From assembly GCF_016900875.1 (NCBI RefSeq), contig NZ_JAFEUM010000008.1:81552-145551 (forward strand): DNA of 64,000 nucleotides, read 5' to 3'. Origin of the DNA: Vibrio ulleungensis. Its GTDB lineage: Bacteria > Pseudomonadota > Gammaproteobacteria > Enterobacterales > Vibrionaceae. Below the pieces are notes generated by a model. That model saw only the letters and a list, made by a program, of their open reading frames with translations, made no database searches and was not told the DNA's origin. This document shows, piece by piece, positions 16,951 to 23,245 of the stretch. Positions within the stretch are counted from its first letter, which is position 1. The number at the start of each line of letters is the position of its first letter. A program made the position numbers and the translations under genes.

Positions 16951-17796
16951 TTATTGTCTGGCCATTCGAATATTGTGCGATGGTGTTTCCTCACTCGTAG
17001 AGCGGTATGGATTAATGTCCAAGCCTCCCCGGCGAGTATACCGAGCGTACACCGTGAGCTCTGTCGGTTGGCATAACGCCATAATGTCGGTAAATATCCG
17101 CTCTACACATTGCTCATGAAATTCGTTGTGCTGACGAAACGAGACTAAATACTTGAGCAAGCTTTCATGGTCAATTTTCGCGCCTCGATAGTGTATCTCT
17201 ACGCTACCCCAATCAGGCTGATTCGTGATCAAGCAGTTTGATTTCAGTAGGTGACTGTGCAGTGTTTCTTCAACACTCTCACCCGATGCGTCCAATTTAA
17301 GCAGCGCAGGGTCAAAGTCGTAATTATCGATAACCACCGGCAAATGGTCGATGCATTCACCCGCAAAATTTGCAACGCCTTGGCCAGTAAAAGAGTGTAG
17401 GGCGCTTAACTGCACCGATACTGATTCTCCGGCGCATTGGCTTAGGTCTTTTTGTAAGGTTTGTTGAACAATGTCCCAACTATCGAACTTGGTCTGATTG
17501 AAGCTATTTAGGTAAAGCTTGAATGACTTTGATTCGATTAAGTTTGGCGAGGTTGCAGGAAGTCTCACTTCACCGATGGCTACTTGCGGTAAACCATTAT
17601 TATTAAGCCAAGACAGCTCGTACATAGTCCAAATATCGCACCCAAAAAAAGGCAATGGTTCAGGCAAATTTAGGTCGTCTCTATTGAGACTACGTGGGAC
17701 AGACTGCAGTAACGTTGCGTCGTATTCGCTGGTATAGGCGGTCGATTGGCCTAAGGTTAAACCTTGTAGTGCTTCTGCGTCTGAATATTTGCTCAT
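16951..17796 (-). CDS. queF: NADPH-dependent 7-cyano-7-deazaguanine reductase QueF
   Basis: QueF reduces the nitrile preQ0 to the amine preQ1 with NADPH in the synthesis of the tRNA base queuosine. The 281-residue protein is the long, two-domain (YqcD-type) form. It shows the QueF motif ESKSFKLYLNSF, the active-site cysteine in LLKSNCLITNQPDWGS with the following aspartate, SFRQHNEFHEQCVERI and ARYTRRGGLDINP. Two ATG codons are adjacent; I used the second because it matches the E. coli N-terminus. It is divergent from syd and leads the group with the TPR gene. Confidence 0.96.
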   Translation of the reverse strand: MSKYSDAEALQGLTLGQSTAYTSEYDATLLQSVPRSLNRDDLNLPEPLPFFGCDIWTMYELSWLNNNGLPQVAIGEVRLPATSPNLIESKSFKLYLNSFNQTKFDSWDIVQQTLQKDLSQCAGESVSVQLSALHSFTGQGVANFAGECIDHLPVVIDNYDFDPALLKLDASGESVEETLHSHLLKSNCLITNQPDWGSVEIHYRGAKIDHESLLKYLVSFRQHNEFHEQCVERIFTDIMALCQPTELTVYARYTRRGGLDINPYRSTSEETPSHNIRMARQ

Positions 17797-17889
17797 CATT
17801 ATGGGGGAATTGGATTAAACTAAGGTCAAATTTTACAGAATGCCTCTTTCAAAGTCATCTGTTGATGAGCCAAAGGACAAAACTTTCCC

Positions 17890-18414
17890 ATGAATCAAGA
17901 CATAGAACTTGCATTGCAGCGACTCACGCAACGTGTATTGGAGAAAAAACAAGCGAAAGACAGTGGTTTGCCTATTCCTGACGATTTACAGGGTGTGGAC
18001 TCCCCATGCCTCGCAGGCGATGCTTGGTTACCCAAACCTTGCCAACCACACCGAGATTTCAGCAATGTGGAGGAGGGGATTGAGCTAGAGTTACAATCCA
18101 GCATTAAAGCGTTTTATGGCGTTCAATACTGCGCGGACATGGCGTTCTCCTGGCAAGGCAACCCATTCACTTTGTTGCAAGTTTGGAGTGATGACGACTT
18201 TGACCGTTTACAAGAAAATATTCTTGGTCATCTAGTGACGCAGCGCAGATTGAAACTCAAGCCTACGGTGTTTATTGGGGTTACTGATGCAGAGCTGGAT
18301 GTTATTTCAATATGCAATTTGACCGGAGAAGTGATTTTGGAGCGTTTAGGCACCAGTAATCGTGATGTCCTTGCCCCCGATTTACTTAGCTTTTTAGATC
18401 AGGTCGAGGTGTAA
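17890..18414 (+). CDS. syd: SecY-interacting protein Syd
   Basis: Syd is a cytoplasmic peripheral membrane protein that binds SecY and is thought to check the assembly of the SecYEG translocon. The 174-residue protein matches E. coli Syd in the segments GVDSPCL, LLQVWSDDDFDRLQENILGH, LVTQRRLKLKPT and ISICNLTGEVILERLGT. AAAGGA lies 12 bases before the ATG, a long but usable spacing. The gene is divergent from queF, as in E. coli. Its stop codon is followed at once by the GTG of the next gene, indicating an operon. Confidence 0.93.
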   Translation: MNQDIELALQRLTQRVLEKKQAKDSGLPIPDDLQGVDSPCLAGDAWLPKPCQPHRDFSNVEEGIELELQSSIKAFYGVQYCADMAFSWQGNPFTLLQVWSDDDFDRLQENILGHLVTQRRLKLKPTVFIGVTDAELDVISICNLTGEVILERLGTSNRDVLAPDLLSFLDQVEV

Positions 18415-19203
18415 GTGTTTTTAGTCGATATTGAGTTCGAATGTTTCGATAACACCACCATTACTGCGGTTGAAAAGGCGATCAACGGCTTGTACGAAGC
18501 ACTACGATTTAACGGGCAGATTTTAGGGCGAGAGTTTCCTATCGCAATGGGCGAGGGCGTATTTTTGACACGAGTGGTGTGCCCAGAGCAAGAGAGCTTG
18601 CATCCTCGCAATCACTCTGATTATGTGCGTTTTGCAGTAGATAAGCTCAGCGAGGCCAAGCTACTGGCGCCTAAAGTACGCCTAGTAGGTCAAGACCTCA
18701 ATTCTCAAGCAAGCGATCCTTCTGTTTGCGAAGGTGAACGGCCAAGTTGGCAACTGCTTTACACCACCTACGTGCACACCTGCTCGCCGCTTCGCAGTGG
18801 CGATACATTGTTGCCCATTCCTTTGTATCGAAACCCACCGACGCTGAATGGCGATCATAAAGCAGTGATTAAGTGGCAAACGGAATGGCAAGCCTGCGAT
18901 GAGATTCAGATGGCGGGTGGATGCAAAGCTGAACATGCCGCGTTGCGTGAGATCACCGATATTGGATCAGACCTGTTTCGTCGAGGTTGGGACTTAAGAG
19001 GGAGAATCGAATACATCACCAAGGTCCCGACTTACTACTATCAATATCGCGTAGGCGGAAAAAGCTTGGCGGAAGAAAAAGCGCGTCGCTGCCCTAAATG
19101 TGACGGAGAGTGGTTACTTGAAGAGCCCGCCCATGACATTTTCCATTTTAAGTGCGACGCTTGTCGTATTGTGTCAAACATATCATGGGATCAATTAAAG
19201 TAA
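18415..19203 (+). CDS. Zinc-ribbon protein of the DUF2310 family
   Basis: The 262-residue protein of unknown function resembles the DUF2310 family (Zn-ribbon-containing, possibly nucleic-acid-binding) found in Vibrio and relatives. The C-terminus carries two CxxC pairs, CPKC and CDAC, about 20 residues apart, which should bind one zinc ion. The rest contains a conserved aromatic region (RPSWQLLYTTYVHTCSPLRSG) and no membrane segment. Translation starts at a GTG directly after the syd stop. Its TAA overlaps the next ATG (TAATG), so three genes form a tightly coupled chain. Family assignment is from memory of the motif pattern. Confidence 0.8.
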   Translation: MFLVDIEFECFDNTTITAVEKAINGLYEALRFNGQILGREFPIAMGEGVFLTRVVCPEQESLHPRNHSDYVRFAVDKLSEAKLLAPKVRLVGQDLNSQASDPSVCEGERPSWQLLYTTYVHTCSPLRSGDTLLPIPLYRNPPTLNGDHKAVIKWQTEWQACDEIQMAGGCKAEHAALREITDIGSDLFRRGWDLRGRIEYITKVPTYYYQYRVGGKSLAEEKARRCPKCDGEWLLEEPAHDIFHFKCDACRIVSNISWDQLK

Positions 19204-19433
19204 TGGCGAAACGATATCCACTCCCTAAACGTTTTAGCGCTGCAACGTCTGAAAAAGGGTATCAGGCGTTGCGAGAGCTTAATGAGCAGTACCATTTTAG
19301 CAATAATTATTTGCTGACCATATTGCTTGAAAACCTCGATCACTATGCCGATAAAGATAAACTCGATGAGATATTTAAAGCGTTCATTGAAGAATATGGC
19401 CAGCCCGCACCGCACAAAATGAAATCCGACTGA
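19203..19433 (+). CDS. Small conserved-type protein of unknown function
   Basis: This 76-residue acidic, helical protein begins MAKRYPLPKRF and contains NEQYHFSNNYLLTILLENLDHY. There is no signal peptide, cysteine or membrane helix. The ATG overlaps the stop of the DUF2310 gene as TAATG, a strong sign of coupled translation. An upstream in-frame start inside that gene would add 17 residues and looks less natural. The compact helical pattern could be a ribbon-helix-helix-like or adaptor protein, but I recognise no family. It converges with yaiI 11 bp downstream. Confidence 0.7.
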   Translation: MAKRYPLPKRFSAATSEKGYQALRELNEQYHFSNNYLLTILLENLDHYADKDKLDEIFKAFIEEYGQPAPHKMKSD

Positions 19434-19444
19434 GGTCGGCCCAA

Positions 19445-19897
19445 TTATGGTTTATTTCTGGCTAACCAGCGGTCGAGCTGATTGGCGAATTCGCGTCTAT
19501 CGGTTTGTGATAAGGCGTTGGGACCGCCTGTTTGTACGCCACTTGCACGCATAGTTTCCATAAAATCGCGCATGTTTAACTTGGCTTTTATTACTTCTTT
19601 GGTCAGCATTTCGCCACGGCTATTGAGTACTAATGCACCTTTCTCAATGACTTCATCGGCCAGTGGGATATCCGATGAAATGATTAAGTCACCTGCCTCT
19701 GCTCGCTGCACAATTTCGTGGTCGGCGATATCAAAGCCACTAGAGACTTGCAAAAAAGTAATGGTGGCACGTTTGGGTAAGGGAATAGCATGGTTGGCAA
19801 TGAATACGCAATGCACACCAGTACGTTCTGAGGCTCTTACTAAGGTTTCACGATGAACCTTGGGACACGCGTCCGCATCTACTAATATTTTTGCCAT
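19445..19897 (-). CDS. yaiI: UPF0178 (YaiI/YqxD) family protein
   Basis: The 150-residue protein matches E. coli YaiI over its full length. It has a PIN/NYN-like N-terminus (ILVDADACPKV), a central FDIADHEIVQRAEAGDLIISSDIPLA segment with conserved aspartates, and a C-terminal MRDFMETMRASGVQTGGPNALSQTDR block. The aspartates suggest a metal-dependent, possibly nuclease-like site, but no biochemical function is established to my knowledge. It is the last gene of the leftward group starting at the DUF3549 gene, 7 bp after the preceding small coiled-coil gene. Confidence 0.92.
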   Translation of the reverse strand: MAKILVDADACPKVHRETLVRASERTGVHCVFIANHAIPLPKRATITFLQVSSGFDIADHEIVQRAEAGDLIISSDIPLADEVIEKGALVLNSRGEMLTKEVIKAKLNMRDFMETMRASGVQTGGPNALSQTDRREFANQLDRWLARNKP

Positions 19898-19904
19898 TGG
19901 GAGC

Positions 19905-20186
19905 CTATTGTTTTGCTTCTAGTGCGGCGATACGCTGCTGCAGTTGATTAATTTGTTGTTCCAATTTCTCGATGCGCTCAAGCTCGGTGGTGGTAGTCTC
20001 AGCGGCTACTTCGATTTTTGGCACTTTATTACTCGATTTCCAGCTTTTGATAGCAGCAATAAGGGCTGGCATAGGTACGCTAGTGGACATTCTTGCCTTA
20101 ACCAGCGCCAAGGTTGGTTCTTTGCCCTGCGCTGCGAGCTGTTCAAAGACACGGTTTAATTCATCGGTGACATCTTGGGTGAGCAT
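19905..20186 (-). CDS. Small protein with KfrA-like N-terminus and coiled coil
   Basis: The 93-residue protein has an N-terminal helical part with GKEPTLALVKARMSTSVPMPALIAAIKSW, which resembles the DNA-binding N-terminal domain of KfrA-type proteins. A short linker and a C-terminal heptad coiled coil (LERIEKLEQQINQLQQRIAAL) follow. No function is known to me. It lies between yaiI and a DUF3301 gene with gaps of 7 and 9 bp, so it belongs to the same leftward operon. A nucleoid or DNA-associated role is only an inference from the fold pattern. Confidence 0.75.
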   Translation of the reverse strand: MLTQDVTDELNRVFEQLAAQGKEPTLALVKARMSTSVPMPALIAAIKSWKSSNKVPKIEVAAETTTTELERIEKLEQQINQLQQRIAALEAKQ

Positions 20187-20195
20187 TGTGGATCC

Positions 20196-20492
20196 TTACA
20201 TGCGATACGGTGGGGTTTGGAAGTGCGACACGTGGAAGCCACGCATGATCAATTCCCCTTGATAACAATCATCCCCTAACGAGGAAAACTCAAATTGATA
20301 CTGAGTATACCAGCGCCAACTGCCTCGTAGCTTCTTAAATTTGTGTGCGCCAAATGCCACACTGACAAGCTGCAATCCATGTTGTTCGCAGTGATGTGCA
20401 ACCGCTTTTTTGGCAAATTCGGATTGCTTTCGCTGCTGCCAAAAAAGGTAGGCTGCAAAGGCCACCCCTAGGATGGCGAGTAGATCGGACAT
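20196..20492 (-). CDS. DUF3301-type membrane-anchored small protein
   Basis: The 98-residue protein begins with one hydrophobic membrane segment (DLLAILGVAFAAYLFW). A short basic stretch (QQRKQ) and a conserved domain follow: HHCEQHGLQLVSVAFG, RWYTQYQFEFSSLGDD and GELIMRGFHV. This matches the DUF3301 family of gammaproteobacteria, which has no known function. The basic residues after the helix predict a cytoplasmic domain. I chose the ATG at 20492 over a preceding TTG. The gene starts 6 bp after the DUF3549 stop. Confidence 0.82.
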   Translation of the reverse strand: MSDLLAILGVAFAAYLFWQQRKQSEFAKKAVAHHCEQHGLQLVSVAFGAHKFKKLRGSWRWYTQYQFEFSSLGDDCYQGELIMRGFHVSHFQTPPYRM

Positions 20493-20498
20493 CAACGT

Positions 20499-21542
20499 TT
20501 AGCTTCCTTGAGTCGTTGTGCGTTGTAAAGCAAGCAGTGCTTGCTCTAATTCGGCTGAGGGGGCTTGGTTTAACAATGGTAGCAGCACCAAACGTAATTT
20601 AGGAATCATGACCAGATCCGCGAACAGTTGATTAAACAATGTTTGCTGTTGGGTTTGAGCGAGTCGAATTAGGTATTGCTCGGCCACTGACTCTGTGCCA
20701 AGGGGAGACCAGCTACGTCCTGCAATGGCAATCATCATTTCTGGATGACACAGCTCTGGGCGGCTCAAAACGGTATTTAGCGCTGTGGGTAACGCATCGC
20801 TCTTATCGCCGGCCATAGCGCGCAGTAAAGCAGTGACCAAAAAGAGATCCACTTCTGGCTTTTTAAGCTCGTCGTCAAACCTATCCAGTAACCTATTCGC
20901 CAATGAAGAGCTGATCTGACAGTGCTCTAGCGCGCCCAACAGTGCATACAAAGGTTGGTTTGGTAGATGAGACAACGCTTTTTTTATGGTGCGCTCGTTT
21001 TGAGCAAATGAAAGACGGGCAGCCAAGTCGGTAATGCCTTGTAGGCCGACAGTTTGCCAGTTGTCCCAACCTAACTGACCCTGAAAGTAGTGGTCAGCGT
21101 GATCAAGGTACTGGCTTGCTGGAAGATCCAATCGTGTTCTAACTATTGAGTTGAACATCGCCAACTTATCTTCCTTGGGTTTAACGGTGTAAGGATTGTT
21201 GGCCAGTTGTTCTTGTTGTTCGTCGGTCAAGTTTTTTTGCAATCGACTTCCCATGGCATCAACTACGTATTTTAGGAAGTTGCCTAGATCCGCACTGTTT
21301 AACAACCCGCGCTCGTCAAGATCAAATTTTAAGAACCAAAACCAAGGCTCGCCAGCTTCATTCCAATAAGTAATGGCAAATTGCGCCTGCCGCTGAACCG
21401 GATATGGGTATGGGAGCCGGCTTTGTTCAACCTGTTCAAACTCCTGATTGGGAATAACTTCGATTCGGCGCCCGAGATCGTAGATGGCGTAGTCACACCC
21501 ACTTTGGGTAAGAAGTTGGCTAATGGTTTTGATGGCGTCCAT
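20499..21542 (-). CDS. DUF3549 family protein
   Basis: The 347-residue soluble protein has conserved N-terminal segments (LTQSGCDYAIYDLGRR and GEPWFWFLKFDLDERGLL) and a C-terminal helical half (about residues 160-345) with repeat-like alpha-helical pairs. It fits the DUF3549 family known from Vibrio, Shewanella and relatives; the role is unknown. It is the first gene of the leftward operon DUF3549-DUF3301-coiled coil-yaiI. It is divergent from yqcC, with 75 bp between them. Confidence 0.82.
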   Translation of the reverse strand: MDAIKTISQLLTQSGCDYAIYDLGRRIEVIPNQEFEQVEQSRLPYPYPVQRQAQFAITYWNEAGEPWFWFLKFDLDERGLLNSADLGNFLKYVVDAMGSRLQKNLTDEQQEQLANNPYTVKPKEDKLAMFNSIVRTRLDLPASQYLDHADHYFQGQLGWDNWQTVGLQGITDLAARLSFAQNERTIKKALSHLPNQPLYALLGALEHCQISSSLANRLLDRFDDELKKPEVDLFLVTALLRAMAGDKSDALPTALNTVLSRPELCHPEMMIAIAGRSWSPLGTESVAEQYLIRLAQTQQQTLFNQLFADLVMIPKLRLVLLPLLNQAPSAELEQALLALQRTTTQGS

Positions 21543-21620
21543 GGTGTTTGCTGCTGTTAGATTTAGATTACTACCCTATAACATGGTAATCTTGCGCCAA
21601 AATTCAAGGGTAACGACGTG

Positions 21621-21953
21621 ATGAGCGTAGTATTTGATACAAATAGGTCTCGGCGCTTACTTCAATTATTCGAAGAGCTTAAGAGTCAGTTAGTTTTGTT
21701 GGACGAGTGGCAGCAATCTCCGCCGAGTGCAGAGCGCCTCGCAAGCTCGCAACCTTTTGCTGTAGATACATTGTCTGCCTCAGAATGGTTACAGTGGGTA
21801 TTTTTGCCAAAAATGATGCTGCTCATCCATTCACAACAAGCGTTGCCAAGTGGATTTGAAATTACCCCTTACTTTGAACAGGTGTGGCAGGCTCAGACAC
21901 AGTATCGTGAGCTGCTACTCATTTTGTCTCACATTGATAAAGAGTGCGCTTAA
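21621..21953 (+). CDS. yqcC: YqcC family protein
   Basis: The 110-residue helical protein matches the YqcC (DUF446) family, with conserved segments SSQPFAVDTLSASEWLQWVFLP, ALPSGFEITPYFEQ and the C-terminal LLLILSHID. No enzymatic function is established. In E. coli the same gene precedes truC, and here truC starts directly at the next base after the stop. A GTG three bases upstream (21618), seven bases after AAGGG, is an equally plausible start. Confidence 0.9.
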   Translation: MSVVFDTNRSRRLLQLFEELKSQLVLLDEWQQSPPSAERLASSQPFAVDTLSASEWLQWVFLPKMMLLIHSQQALPSGFEITPYFEQVWQAQTQYRELLLILSHIDKECA

Positions 21954-22691
21954 ATGCTCGAGATAATTTACCAAGATGACTACTTTGTTGCAGTGAATAA
22001 GCCCGCTGGCATGTTAGTCCACCGATCTTGGTTAGATAAACACGAAACTCAGTTTGTGATGCAAACGCTGCGAGATCAGATTGGTCAGCATGTTTTTCCA
22101 TTGCACCGTTTGGATAGACCTACCTCTGGTGTATTGGTGTTTGGATTGTCTAGTGAGATTGCCTCTAAAACCATGCCGATGTTTGCTGAGCATCAGATGG
22201 TGAAAACCTATTTGGCGCTAGTGCGTGGGTGGATAGAAGAGGGGGGCCGACTCGATTACCCACTTAAAGTCGAGCTTGATAAAATAGCCGATAAATTTGC
22301 CACACAAGACAAAGAGCCCCAATCGGCCGTGACCGATTATCAGCCATTAGCGAAAGTTGAGTTGCCTTTATCAACGGGGCGATTCCCAACTTCGCGCTAT
22401 GCGTTGGTCGAGCTAAAGCCTTTAACGGGACGTAAGCACCAACTTAGACGACACCTAAAACATTTGAAGCACCCTATCGTCGGCGATACTTCCCACGGAG
22501 ATGGTAAGCATAATCGGTTGTTTAGAGATAACTTCGACTGTCATCGATTGATGTTGCATGCAGCAAGATTGGAGTTTGAACATCCATTTACCGGCGTACA
22601 ACTCTGTTTAGAAGCTAAATTGGATGAGACCTGGCACCGTTTGGTGACAGAGTTTGGGTGGCAACACGCATTTGAGCAGGACGAGTACTGA
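21954..22691 (+). CDS. truC: tRNA pseudouridine(65) synthase TruC
   Basis: TruC isomerises uridine 65 of tRNA (Ile1 and Asp) to pseudouridine. The 245-residue protein is an RluA-family synthase. The catalytic aspartate is residue 54 in HRLDRPTSG, followed by the conserved MVKTYLALVRG, LTGRKHQLRRHL and LMLHAARLEF segments. There is no S4 domain, as expected for TruC. It is translationally coupled to yqcC (TAAATG, no gap). A short stem-loop without a T tract covers its stop codon. Confidence 0.95.
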   Translation: MLEIIYQDDYFVAVNKPAGMLVHRSWLDKHETQFVMQTLRDQIGQHVFPLHRLDRPTSGVLVFGLSSEIASKTMPMFAEHQMVKTYLALVRGWIEEGGRLDYPLKVELDKIADKFATQDKEPQSAVTDYQPLAKVELPLSTGRFPTSRYALVELKPLTGRKHQLRRHLKHLKHPIVGDTSHGDGKHNRLFRDNFDCHRLMLHAARLEFEHPFTGVQLCLEAKLDETWHRLVTEFGWQHAFEQDEY

Positions 22692-22708
22692 GGCGAACAG
22701 CGCCTCAG
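22688..22708. terminator. Stem-loop at the truC / yaeH convergent junction
   Basis: Perfect 8 bp stem CTGAGGCG / CGCCTCAG with a 5-base loop, covering the truC stop codon. No T tract follows on either strand, so termination is uncertain. Confidence 0.4.
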
Positions 22709-22728
22709 TCCCCATATTTCACGCTATG

Positions 22729-23112
22729 TTATTTGAGCTTCTCAAGATCTGATTCGATCTCGGCAATTTTACCGGCAACCACTTTTTCTAGGTGGCGAAG
22801 GTCAGATAAGATCTTCTGTTTAACGTCCACTGGCGCGGCAGCAATAGGTTTAGTGATTTGGTTTAGTTCGTCAATCACCAAGGTTAAATTGCGATTGATT
22901 TCGGTTTTATTGCGATATTGACCGCTACCGTCATCCATGAGCACTTTCTTCACTTGGCGTGGGTATTTAAACTTTACGCTCTTAGCAAACAACTCGCCCT
23001 TTTGCTTTTTAAAATAGATTTTTAGAACGTCTTTTTGCGCTTCTTGACGTACTGAGTAGCGTTCAATCTCTTTGGTATTGTGTATGCCTAGACCTTGCAG
23101 GTGTTGGAACAT
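22729..23112 (-). CDS. yaeH: UPF0325 family protein YaeH
   Basis: The 127-residue protein matches E. coli YaeH (UPF0325/DUF3461) along its whole length: LGIHNTKEIERYSVRQEAQ, FAKSVKFKYPRQVKKV, LTLVIDELNQI, and a C-terminal coiled helix with KQKILSDLRHLEKVVAGKIAEI. Function is unknown. It has its own likely promoter (TTACAG, 16 bp, TATAAT) overlapping an inverted repeat, so it is probably expressed separately from glnD upstream. In E. coli the gene is also near glnD. Confidence 0.92.
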   Translation of the reverse strand: MFQHLQGLGIHNTKEIERYSVRQEAQKDVLKIYFKKQKGELFAKSVKFKYPRQVKKVLMDDGSGQYRNKTEINRNLTLVIDELNQITKPIAAAPVDVKQKILSDLRHLEKVVAGKIAEIESDLEKLK

Positions 23113-23153
23113 AAAAACCTCACTTTGAAGTCAAATGGAATGACGTGTTTTTT

Positions 23154-23217
23154 ATTATAAAAGCAGACACTTACACTGTAACAAGTGCTACCCTTTTAAG
23201 GTAGCACATTTGTTACA
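23154..23217 (-). promoter_or_regulatory. Promoter of yaeH overlapping a long inverted repeat
   Basis: On the minus strand TTACAG (23176-23181) and TATAAT (23154-23159) are 16 bp apart. The -35 box lies in one arm of a 16-18 bp near-perfect inverted repeat, TGTAACAAGTGCTACC / GGTAGCACATTTGTTACA (23177-23217), which has two extra bases in one arm. The repeat lacks a T tract on both strands. An operator or a glnD 3' stem are both possible. Confidence 0.6.
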
Positions 23218-23245
23218 AATGGCGTTCTTTTGTGCGTTGGATCGA

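Noticed and set aside
22688..22708. Strong terminator between truC and yaeH
   Set aside because: The stem is perfect but neither strand has a T tract; kept only as a low-confidence hairpin.
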